NCBI RefSeq assembly: GCF_028867935.1
Contig: NZ_JAPQNS010000023.1
Coordinates: 1 to 64,000, forward strand
Reading direction: 5' to 3'
DNA from: Flavobacterium sp. SUN052
Lineage (GTDB): Bacteria; Bacteroidota; Bacteroidia; Flavobacteriales; Flavobacteriaceae
DNA: 64,000 nt
The notes under the pieces are model-generated. The model ran no database searches. It was not told the DNA's origin and worked only from the letters and a program-made list of their open reading frames with translations. The position numbers and the translations under genes are program-made. Positions 8,477 to 15,598 of the stretch are shown piece after piece (positions within the stretch are counted from its first letter, which is position 1; each line of letters begins with the position of its first letter).

Positions 8477-8973
8477 GACTTGTCGTTCGCGTCGGAAATG
8501 AGTTTACTGAACGCTAACACCATCTCTGTCTTCAACGGGTTATCGCTCCTGGTAATCAAGGAAGTAAGATAAACTATACCCGACGGATCAATAATATTCT
8601 GATTGATTTTTATGAATTCCATACCCTGATAAAAATCAAACCAAGCATCAAATTTTCTCGCTCTAACAGTCTCTCGTTTATCCGAAGAATCACAGATATA
8701 AACGATGACTCGCTCGTTTCTTAGCAAAAACGTTTTAAAGATGGCTGCGATAGTAGGTGGAATTCGACGGTCAGGTGGCGTTTTTCGACTTGTTTCAAAA
8801 TCTACCAGAATGATCATCATCTCAAAAACGAAAGGCCAGAGTGCTGGATCGTCAGGAAAAATATAACCGCTCTCTTTGAAACGTACTTCATACGTAAGCA
8901 AATGATCAGTCACAAAAGTGAACGTATTTAAATCGTCTTCAAGAAAAACAAATCTATATGGTGGTAGCTCCAT
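8473..8973 (-). CDS. Hypothetical protein resembling DUF6169
   Basis: 166-residue soluble protein without signal or membrane segments. The order of features (YRFVF near the start, ESGYIFPDDP, FEMMIILVDF, then IVYICDSSDKRETVRARKFDAWFD, then a YLTSLITRSDNP segment) recalls the Bacteroidota family DUF6169, as I remember it; a profile search would decide. Function unknown. It is the middle gene of a tightly overlapping minus-strand trio: its start overlaps the small coiled-coil gene by 20 nt and its stop overlaps the membrane-protein gene by 4 nt. The DNA is more AT-rich than the flanking ligase genes. Confidence 0.6.
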   Translation of the reverse strand: MELPPYRFVFLEDDLNTFTFVTDHLLTYEVRFKESGYIFPDDPALWPFVFEMMIILVDFETSRKTPPDRRIPPTIAAIFKTFLLRNERVIVYICDSSDKRETVRARKFDAWFDFYQGMEFIKINQNIIDPSGIVYLTSLITRSDNPLKTEMVLAFSKLISDANDKS

Positions 8974-9139
8974 TTTTCTCCCGCTGAATTTCCTCGCGGA
9001 GTTTGGCTACAGCTTCTTGAAGTTTATAATTTGTTTTATATTCCTCCACCATACGTTTTTGTTCGGCCCGTTTCCGTTCGACCATTTCTTTGGCCCAGGC
9101 AATGGCCCGCTCGCTGCTATGTTGTGGTTTCGTTTCCAT
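8954..9139 (-). CDS. Short coiled-coil protein, first gene of the minus-strand trio
   Basis: 61 residues, nearly all charged helix (ERAIAWAKEMVERKRAEQ, then KLQEAVAKLREEIQREK), predicted to form a coiled coil. No cysteine, signal or membrane segment. Its 3' end overlaps the DUF6169-like gene by 20 nt, so the two proteins may be partners. Small size makes the call less certain, but the tight overlap supports a real gene. Confidence 0.5.
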   Translation of the reverse strand: METKPQHSSERAIAWAKEMVERKRAEQKRMVEEYKTNYKLQEAVAKLREEIQREKNGATTI

Positions 9140-9293
9140 AGATCCAATTAGTTAACCCAAATTTACGCTTTCCCCCTACAACAAAAAAACGCCTGTCCGG
9201 TTGCTGTTGATGAGCATGAAACCGAAAAAACACTATCTTACTTCCTGTTTCTTGACGAGCATAGATCAACTTACCTTTTAATCCGCCTACTGA

Positions 9294-10394
9294 ATGCATG
9301 TTTTCACCCTTGGAATTGAAGAAGAGTTCCAGACGATTGACCCTGTAACCCGCGAACTCCGGTCGCACATGTCTAAACTGGTCGAAGGTGGCCAAATTGT
9401 ACTTCAGGAGCGTGTAAAAGCCGAAATGCACCAGGCCGTGGTAGAAGTTGGGACCAATATCTGCCATAATATTCAGGAAGCCCGCCAGGAAGTAACGTAT
9501 CTCCGTAAGGAAATAATTGAACTGGCCGAAAAACAGAATCTTAAAGTCGCTGCCGCCGGAACACACCCCTTTTCTGATTGGCAGGCCCAGCTCATTACCC
9601 CCAATGAACGCTACGACCGCCTGATCGAAGAAATGCGCGACGTGGCCCGCTCCAACCTTATTTTTGGCTTGCACGTTCACGTCGGTATCAGCAGCCGCAA
9701 CGAGGGCATCCATATTATGAATGCCGTGCGGTATTTTTTGCCACACATCTATGCGCTCTCAACTAACTCACCGTTCTGGTGCGGGCGCAACACGGGCTTC
9801 AAATCGTACCGTTCCAAGGTGTTCGACAAATTCCCGCGTACGGGTATCCCCGACTTCTTTTCGTCGGCAGCCGAATATGATGAATACATTGCGCTGCTGG
9901 TGAAAACAGGCTGTATAGACAATGGCAAAAAGATCTGGTGGGACATCCGCTTGCACCCCTTTTTCGATACCATTGAGTTTCGTATTTGCGACGTGCCTAT
10001 GCGCATAGACGAGACAATTTGTCTGGCGGCTATTATGCAGGCCCTGGTTGTCAAAATTGCCAAACTGCACAATCAGAACCTCGACTTTCGCCCCTATCGT
10101 CGGGTCTTGATCAGCGAAAACAAATGGCGGGCTGCTCGCTACGGCATCGAAGGAAAACTGATCGACTTTGGTAAGCAGGAAGAAGTGCCAACACCCGACC
10201 TGATTCACGAATTACTAAATTTTGTGGACGATGTAGTCGACGATCTGGGCAGCCGGCAGGAGTGCGAATACGTGCTCAAAATGCTCGAAATGGGAACCGG
10301 TGCCGACCGACAACTAGCCGTTTTCAACCAAACTGGCGACCTTAAAAGCGTTGTGGATTACATCGTGGAAGAAACTTCCTTCGGTATCAGGTAG
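9294..10394 (+). CDS. Carboxylate-amine ligase, GCS2 family (YbdK-like)
   Basis: Glutamate-cysteine-ligase-type enzyme of the YbdK/COG2170 group, joining an amino acid carboxylate to an amine with ATP. The N-terminal GIEEEFQ (residues 7-13) carries the metal-binding acidic residues, and FGLHVHVGISSRNEG at about 122-136 is the other hallmark; 366 residues is the usual length. It starts at the ATG 9294 (MHVFTLGIEEEF). Other members of this family act as weak gamma-glutamyl ligases or on unknown substrates, so true glutathione synthesis should not be assumed. It lies 104 bp upstream of the amidotransferase on the same strand, across a hairpin-forming spacer. Confidence 0.85.
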   Translation: MHVFTLGIEEEFQTIDPVTRELRSHMSKLVEGGQIVLQERVKAEMHQAVVEVGTNICHNIQEARQEVTYLRKEIIELAEKQNLKVAAAGTHPFSDWQAQLITPNERYDRLIEEMRDVARSNLIFGLHVHVGISSRNEGIHIMNAVRYFLPHIYALSTNSPFWCGRNTGFKSYRSKVFDKFPRTGIPDFFSSAAEYDEYIALLVKTGCIDNGKKIWWDIRLHPFFDTIEFRICDVPMRIDETICLAAIMQALVVKIAKLHNQNLDFRPYRRVLISENKWRAARYGIEGKLIDFGKQEEVPTPDLIHELLNFVDDVVDDLGSRQECEYVLKMLEMGTGADRQLAVFNQTGDLKSVVDYIVEETSFGIR

Positions 10395-10424
10395 TTGATA
10401 AATAGTGAACGATGTGAAAAGACC

Positions 10425-10470
10425 AATGAATAATGGTGGCCAATTTGGTTTTTGACCGTCATTATTCATT
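10425..10470. repeat. Intergenic inverted repeat
   Basis: Arms AATGAATAATG (10425-10435) and CATTATTCATT (10460-10470) are perfect complements around a 24-nt loop. The flanks carry related words (AGTGAAC, CTCACTG), placing it in the hairpin family seen at 15495, 22978, 59696 and 61861. Confidence 0.6.
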
Positions 10471-10498
10471 ACTCACTGTACATTATACATTAACTGAG

Positions 10499-11335
10499 AT
10501 GAGAATTGCAATTCTTGATATGTATGACAACTATGCCAACGAAGGCATGCGTTGTATTCAACAGATAATTCGAAAGGTAGCGGGCGACGATGCTATCGAC
10601 CTGCCATTCGATGTGTTCAATGTTCGGGCAAACAACGAATTGCCGGGCCTTGGCTATGATCTGTATATTTCGACCGGTGGTCCCGGAAGTCCGCTTCCGT
10701 TGGGAGAAGATTGGGAAGAACCATACTTCGCCCTGATTGACCAGTTGTTTATCTGGAACCGGACCCACGAAACCAAGAAGCATGTTTTCTTGATTTGCCA
10801 TTCGTTTCAGTTGGTAGCACGCCATTTGGGGCTCGGCACCATCAGCAAACGCAAATCAACGTCGTTCGGTATTTTCCCGATGCACCGCACCGACGATGGT
10901 TACGAGGAACCGATGATGGATGGACTTCCTGAGCCGTTTTTTGCGGTCGACTCACGCGACTACCAACTCACCGAACCCGACATTGACCGGTTTGACGCTC
11001 TTGGCGCGAAGATTTTGTGCCTGGAAAAAATTCGCCCGCATATCGACTTGCCACGAGCCATCATGGCGGTGCGTTTTTCGCCCGAAATATTCGGAACGCA
11101 ATTTCACCCCGAAGCGGATGGTGAAGGTATGTTGCGCTACTTTATGACCGACGAGAAACGCATGCAGATTGTGGGTATTCACGGTCAGGCAAAGTACGAC
11201 GAAATGGTGGCTTACCTGCAAGATCCTGAGACGATTGAACTAACTGAATCAGTTTTTCTGCCGGGCTTTTTGCGCGGGTCGATAGCTGAGAGTCAGTCAA
11301 ATGTATCTTACCAAAACCACTATGAGCGCGGTTGA
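10499..11335 (+). CDS. Type 1 glutamine amidotransferase (GATase1)
   Basis: Predicted to hydrolyse glutamine and deliver ammonia to a partner ligase. The nucleophile is Cys100 in LICHSFQ, a variant of the usual GxCxGHQ elbow, and the FHPE motif near residue 203 supplies the histidine and glutamate of the triad. STGGPGSP at 58-65 is the conserved oxyanion-region loop. The start at 10499 (MRIAILDMYDNY) is preferred; an upstream frame from 10433 runs through the hairpin spacer. There is no fused synthetase domain, so a partner is needed; neighbouring ATP-grasp and GCS2 proteins are candidates. The last 14 nt overlap the antitoxin gene. Confidence 0.82.
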   Translation: MRIAILDMYDNYANEGMRCIQQIIRKVAGDDAIDLPFDVFNVRANNELPGLGYDLYISTGGPGSPLPLGEDWEEPYFALIDQLFIWNRTHETKKHVFLICHSFQLVARHLGLGTISKRKSTSFGIFPMHRTDDGYEEPMMDGLPEPFFAVDSRDYQLTEPDIDRFDALGAKILCLEKIRPHIDLPRAIMAVRFSPEIFGTQFHPEADGEGMLRYFMTDEKRMQIVGIHGQAKYDEMVAYLQDPETIELTESVFLPGFLRGSIAESQSNVSYQNHYERG

Positions 11336-11534
11336 TATTTTGCTAGAAATCAAGAAGTTGCCTTTACAAGAGAGGCTTAGCGTCGTTGAGAAGGCAATGC
11401 GGGATATTCGTCTTGAAGAACAACGGGAACGACTTCGCAGTGAGGCTGCCTTAGTGATAAATGACTACCTCAACGATCCTGAAATGACCGTATTTACAGC
11501 ACTGGATGGAGAGAAAGTACATGAATCAATGTGA
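11322..11534 (+). CDS. Antitoxin partner of the MazF/PemK toxin
   Basis: 70 residues from the ATG at 11322 (MSAVDILLEIKKLP); an earlier in-frame ATG at 11301 would add seven residues. It is helical and acidic, with the pattern LLEIKKLPLQERLSVVEKAM seen in small type II antitoxins that lie next to MazF-like genes; no ribbon-helix-helix or AbrB motif is certain. Its start overlaps the amidotransferase gene by 14 nt and its end overlaps the toxin gene by at least 14 nt. It is assigned mainly by position and size. Confidence 0.65.
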   Translation: MSAVDILLEIKKLPLQERLSVVEKAMRDIRLEEQRERLRSEAALVINDYLNDPEMTVFTALDGEKVHESM

Positions 11535-11865
11535 CATTTGGTTAATAGATCTGAACCCAACTCGCGGAGCAGAAATTCAGAAAACACGCCCATGTATAAT
11601 CGCCAATGACGATGCCATTGGCACGTTACCTTTACGGATAGTTATACCGTTAACCGATTGGAAAATACATTATTTGCCCATAAGCTGGCTGATCATGATA
11701 AATCCATCTCCGGTGAATGGCTTACAAAAACCCTCAACTGCTGACTGCTTTCAGATACGTTCTGTTTCCTTGGACCGCTTTGTTCGCAAAATTGGGACAA
11801 TTAGCGCCGAAGACTTCGAGCGTATCCAACGAGGGTTAGCTACAGTTTTTTCATTTGTACAATGA
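11521..11865 (+). CDS. MazF/PemK-family mRNA interferase toxin
   Basis: 114 residues from the ATG at 11521 (MNQCDIWLIDLNPTRG); a start at 11506 is also possible. The motif GDIW-like CDIWLIDLNPTRGAEIQKTRPC contains the conserved RGxExxKxRPxxI signature of MazF/PemK endoribonucleases, with the catalytic-region arginine and the downstream strand IVIPLTDW. The stop overlaps the next gene (ATGA at 11862-11865). Thus the toxin is bracketed on both sides by overlapping frames in a metabolic operon, unlike a simple inserted cassette. Confidence 0.85.
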   Translation: MNQCDIWLIDLNPTRGAEIQKTRPCIIANDDAIGTLPLRIVIPLTDWKIHYLPISWLIMINPSPVNGLQKPSTADCFQIRSVSLDRFVRKIGTISAEDFERIQRGLATVFSFVQ

Positions 11866-13070
11866 TCCAATCACTTCGCAAAACATTCAACCAAGCCTTT
11901 AGCCCCGACCGGTACGGGGCTTTTTTGGAGTCCATTGAAGCCGATCTGCCTGGTCAACTCGATTTTAGAGTGGCTGAAACACCCGTTTTTGTTCCCAAAG
12001 CACTGGGAGATAAACTCAAACAGGCGTGCGCCGATATTGTCGACGTGATCACATCTGACGGATTCGACGCCCGAACCGAAGGTGCCATTCCTGCCGATCA
12101 ACGAGTGCCAAACCAACCGTGCGACGGACCGTACAACCATACCACGTTTTTGGCGGTTGACTTTGCCGTTTGTAAAGATGAGCAGGGCGAGCTTACTCCT
12201 CAACTCATTGAGTTGCAGGGATTCCCGTCGCTCTACGGCTTTCAGGCGTATCTGCCCCAGAAATTCCGTGAGTTTTACCCGATTCCTGATTCGGTTTCAT
12301 CGTTGTTTGGCAACACTAGTCGGGACGAGTACATTGAACTCCTCCGTCGAACGATTATAGGTGATGGATTGCCTGAAGAAACTATTCTGCTGGAGATATT
12401 CCCCGAGAAGCAGAAAACTCGTATCGACTTTGTGTTGACAAAACAGTATATTGGGGTAGAGCCAGTTTGCCTGACCAAAATCAAGAAAGACGGGCGAGCT
12501 TTATTTTACGAAAAAGATGGTCGCCAAATTCGCATCAAACGAATTTACAACCGCCTGATTTTCGACGATTTACAAAATTACCCTGACCTCAAAACGGACT
12601 TTCAGCTTACCGACGATGTGGACGTAACCTGGGTAGGGCACCCAAACTGGTTCTTTCGAATCAGCAAATACACGCTGCCGTTCCTCGACAGTGAGTTTGT
12701 ACCAAAGAGCTATTTTCTGAGCGACCTGGAGACGTTCCCGACCGATCTGGAAAATTACGTGCTGAAGCCGCTGTTTTCGTTCGCTGGAGCTGGTGTTAAA
12801 ATTCACGTTACCCAGGCAGACATCGACGCCATTCCCGCCGATCAGCGGGGCAATTTTCTGCTACAGCGCAAAGTGCAATATGAACCCGTCATTCAATCGC
12901 CTGATGGCCTGGTGAAGTGCGAAATCAGGATGCTGTTTGTCTGGCCCGAAAAAGACGAGAAGCCCACCCTGATCACCAACTTAGCTCGACTCAGCCGGGG
13001 CGAAATGATCGGCGTGAACTTCAACAAAAACAAAGACTGGGTGGGCGGAACGGTTTGTTTCTTTGAGTAG
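11862..13070 (+). CDS. ATP-grasp-like protein, unknown substrate
   Basis: 402-residue cytoplasmic protein. The segment YVLKPLFSFAGAGVKI (about 305-320) looks like the lysine and glycine loop of ATP-grasp enzymes, and LIELQGFPSLYGFQ (about 110-123) is a conserved-looking block of a preceding domain. The C-terminus VNFNKNKDWVGG may provide metal ligands. Whether it is an active ligase or a circularly permuted relative such as the glutathionylspermidine-synthase fold is open. It is the last gene of the operon and starts within the toxin stop codon. A bidirectional hairpin follows directly. Confidence 0.55.
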   Translation: MIQSLRKTFNQAFSPDRYGAFLESIEADLPGQLDFRVAETPVFVPKALGDKLKQACADIVDVITSDGFDARTEGAIPADQRVPNQPCDGPYNHTTFLAVDFAVCKDEQGELTPQLIELQGFPSLYGFQAYLPQKFREFYPIPDSVSSLFGNTSRDEYIELLRRTIIGDGLPEETILLEIFPEKQKTRIDFVLTKQYIGVEPVCLTKIKKDGRALFYEKDGRQIRIKRIYNRLIFDDLQNYPDLKTDFQLTDDVDVTWVGHPNWFFRISKYTLPFLDSEFVPKSYFLSDLETFPTDLENYVLKPLFSFAGAGVKIHVTQADIDAIPADQRGNFLLQRKVQYEPVIQSPDGLVKCEIRMLFVWPEKDEKPTLITNLARLSRGEMIGVNFNKNKDWVGGTVCFFE

Positions 13071-13092
13071 AGACGCAAAATCTTGCGTCTCT
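13069..13092. terminator. Bidirectional hairpin between convergent genes
   Basis: Perfect 10-bp arms AGAGACGCAA / TTGCGTCTCT around AATC. The left arm begins inside the stop codon of the ATP-grasp-like gene. It sits between convergent genes, so it may end both transcripts, although there is no long T run. Confidence 0.5.
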
Positions 13093-13100
13093 GTGCCAAT

Positions 13101-14210
13101 CTACTTTTTCGACAATCGCATATTATAGGCCACATACGGTAGCGGGTATAAACGAATCTTATCTTCATCCCGAATAGCTACCAGAAAGCCCAGATCAAAA
13201 GCATGGCGCGGTCGATTGATTCGTAACACCCCCGAAATCTGGCTGAATCGATCATAGTCATAACTGTTCTGGCCAATAAGAATCCGGTTATCGCTAATTA
13301 ACGACAATCGTCGGCCAATGGGAGCAACAAAGCCTACGTCGATGGATTTTCGCCGGTCGAAGTTGTTAATCGTTTTGAGATCGGAGTAGGCCAGTGTGAG
13401 GTTGCTTTTTGTGGAGCCGAATGTCACAAAACCGGTTAGCGTTCGTTCGCGACGGTTGGTACGGGTGTAAAAAAACTCGGATCGTTCGCTCCAGCGGTAA
13501 GTTATATCACCACCGATATGCACGCTTCCAAGCGGAATGCTGAGTTTACCACCAACTGAAGGCCGGGTGTAGAGCGTGCTATTATAAAATGTTTGGCCAC
13601 TGAACGAAGGCGTAATGCTGGCACGCAGCGTGATAAAACCAAACAAGCCATACGACAACTCATTATACAGCACCCAAATATTCCGATAAGTCAGCTGGCC
13701 TCGCTTAAGTGGAATAGCTGTCTGATTATAGAGAAGCCACGGAAATTGATTTTCTCCGCTTACAGCCGATACGCCTTCTTTCGAGGTGAGATTAATTTCT
13801 CCATCCGACACTGGTTCGATTTTAGCAATCTCCTTTGGCGATAAAATCGACTCTCCACCCCGCCGACGAAGGATTACCCGAATGCTGTCGCGCTCCCGAA
13901 TCTCACCGGTGTAAACCGTTCCGTCGGTCATGGTAACGTTATATTGTTCGCGGCCCCGCGTACGAACGCTTGCCTGATAAGGCTCAATTCGGGTAATATC
14001 CGACGGAGCCAGATACGATAGTCCCCCACCCTGCCGACGAACCACCACTTTGATGGCGTCCCGCTGTATAATCCGCCCAATATATTGACCGCCATCTTTG
14101 AGGTAAATAGTAAACGTTGTACGGCTTGAATCTAGAGGGGTAACGGGTGTTTGTTGAGAAAAGGCTACCATCGGAATCGACAGAAGCAGGCAAAGCAGAA
14201 CTGATTTCAT
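13101..14210 (-). CDS. Outer-membrane-type protein with two Sm-like repeats
   Basis: 369 residues from the ATG at 14210 (MKSVLLCLLLSIPMVAFSQ, signal peptide of about 19). An upstream frame start at 14249 would spoil the signal. Residues 33-78 and 90-134 are two copies of one unit: a strand, DGxxYxGxIxxRDxIxVxxRRxGG, then (L/I)xPxxIxxIEP. This pattern is what one expects from LSm/SH3-like beta barrels. The remainder (about 150-369) is rich in aromatic alternating strands and ends near a YPLPYVAYN segment, suggesting a beta-barrel in the outer membrane. Divergent from the aminotransferase gene across 75 bp. Function unknown. Confidence 0.6.
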   Translation of the reverse strand: MKSVLLCLLLSIPMVAFSQQTPVTPLDSSRTTFTIYLKDGGQYIGRIIQRDAIKVVVRRQGGGLSYLAPSDITRIEPYQASVRTRGREQYNVTMTDGTVYTGEIRERDSIRVILRRRGGESILSPKEIAKIEPVSDGEINLTSKEGVSAVSGENQFPWLLYNQTAIPLKRGQLTYRNIWVLYNELSYGLFGFITLRASITPSFSGQTFYNSTLYTRPSVGGKLSIPLGSVHIGGDITYRWSERSEFFYTRTNRRERTLTGFVTFGSTKSNLTLAYSDLKTINNFDRRKSIDVGFVAPIGRRLSLISDNRILIGQNSYDYDRFSQISGVLRINRPRHAFDLGFLVAIRDEDKIRLYPLPYVAYNMRLSKK

Positions 14211-14285
14211 GAAGTAAGGTGTTGAAGTTTCGTTGTAGATAGGAGTCAAACAAGCGGGTTCCGGTTGGAACAGTTTTCAAAAAAT

Positions 14286-15491
14286 ATGAATATAATTTCG
14301 CACCGACAGTTGTTTTTTCAGCACGTCGCCCAAACATCTGATTTCCCACTTGCTTTAGAAATTGAACGGGCCGAAGGGGTCTATTTATATACGGCTGACG
14401 GCCAAGCCTATATGGACTTGATTTCGGGTATTGGGGTGAGTAACGTTGGCCATAGACACCCGAAAGTTTTAGCCGCTATTCAGGAGCAGTTAGATAAATA
14501 CCTGCATCTGATGGTCTATGGCGAATATGTACAAACGTCCCAAACCAAACTTGCCCAGGCCCTTGCCGAAACGCTCGCGCCTTATACCAGTCCATACGGC
14601 GCCCTAAGTAATGTGTATTTCACGAACTCCGGCACCGAAGCTATCGAAGGGGCCATGAAGCTTGCCAAACGCTTCACCGGCCGAACAGAAATTATCAGTT
14701 GCCTAAACGCTTACCACGGCGCTACCCAAGGCGCGCTCTCCCTCTCTGGCGACGAAAACTTCAAACGTAACTACCGACCGCTCCTACCCGACATTCGCCA
14801 CATTGCACACGGCAACCTGACTCATGTGGAGCAAATTAGCCACCGTACAGCTGCCGTTGTAATCGAAGTAATTACTGCCGAGGCAGGTATCCGCGTGCCT
14901 GACCCAGCTTATTTGAAAGCCGTTCGCCAACGCTGTACCGAAGTTGGTGCCCTGCTCATTATCGACGAAATCCAGACTGGCTTTGGACGCACGGGTTCGT
15001 TTTGGGCGTTTGAAGACTTCGGTCCAGTTGTACCCGACGTGTTGGTATGCGCCAAAGGAATGGGGGGCGGAATGCCTATTGGAGCCTTTATCAGTTCGCC
15101 GGAAGTGATGAGTGTTTTCAAAAACAACCCGATTCTAGGCCATATCACCACGTTTGGAGGGCACCCGGTCTCCTGCGCGGCCTCATTGGCAACGCTCAAC
15201 GTAATTCGCGACGAACAACTCTTTGCACAGGCTGAAGCCAAAGGGCAATTATTCCGGCAATTGCTGGGGGCGAGTCCGGCCATAAAAGAAATTCGCGGAA
15301 AAGGACTGATGCTGGCTGCTGAATTTGAGTCGTTTGATGTGCTCAAGCCAGTGATCGACCGAGCGATTGAAAAAGGAGTAATAACCGACTGGTTTTTGTT
15401 CTGCAACAACTCCATGCGCATTGCACCACCCCTGATTATCACCGACGAACAGATTCTGGAGGCTTGCGCAGTGATTCTGGACGCTATCTAA
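14286..15491 (+). CDS. Class III PLP-dependent aminotransferase (acetylornithine/ornithine type)
   Basis: 401 residues from the ATG at 14286. The PLP lysine is Lys257 in VCAKGMGGGMPIGAF, the pyridine-nitrogen aspartate is in LLIIDEIQTGFGRTG (about 223-237), and YFTNSGTEAIEGAMKLA (111-127) binds the phosphate. This is the subgroup II aminotransferase fold used for acetylornithine, ornithine, GABA and similar substrates. No arginine-biosynthesis genes are adjacent, so the substrate is not fixed by context. It is followed by a long hairpin-forming spacer before tex. Confidence 0.82.
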   Translation: MNIISHRQLFFQHVAQTSDFPLALEIERAEGVYLYTADGQAYMDLISGIGVSNVGHRHPKVLAAIQEQLDKYLHLMVYGEYVQTSQTKLAQALAETLAPYTSPYGALSNVYFTNSGTEAIEGAMKLAKRFTGRTEIISCLNAYHGATQGALSLSGDENFKRNYRPLLPDIRHIAHGNLTHVEQISHRTAAVVIEVITAEAGIRVPDPAYLKAVRQRCTEVGALLIIDEIQTGFGRTGSFWAFEDFGPVVPDVLVCAKGMGGGMPIGAFISSPEVMSVFKNNPILGHITTFGGHPVSCAASLATLNVIRDEQLFAQAEAKGQLFRQLLGASPAIKEIRGKGLMLAAEFESFDVLKPVIDRAIEKGVITDWFLFCNNSMRIAPPLIITDEQILEACAVILDAI

Positions 15492-15494
15492 ACC

Positions 15495-15572
15495 GTCATT
15501 GGTAGTCATTTACTGTCATTTATAGTCACTAATTGTTTTGGCAAGTAATGACCATGAATGACTACCAATGAC
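15495..15572. repeat. Long inverted repeat between the aminotransferase and tex
   Basis: Perfect 16-bp arms GTCATTGGTAGTCATT (15495-15510) and AATGACTACCAATGAC (15557-15572). The stem continues inward with mismatches (GTCATT words at 15515-15520 facing AATGAC at 15548-15553). The spacer is made almost wholly of GTCATT/AATGAC words. It may terminate the aminotransferase transcript or structure the tex leader. Confidence 0.75.
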
Positions 15573-15598
15573 CACAAATGACCCTTATTTTTGCGGCT

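Noticed and set aside
9117..9746. 209-residue minus-strand open frame opposite the GCS2 ligase
   Set aside because: The ligase frame carries the family motifs; the antisense frame has no protein-like features.
14909..15442. 177-residue antisense frame in the aminotransferase gene
   Set aside because: Shadow of the conserved PLP enzyme; Ser/Pro-rich composition typical of antisense frames.
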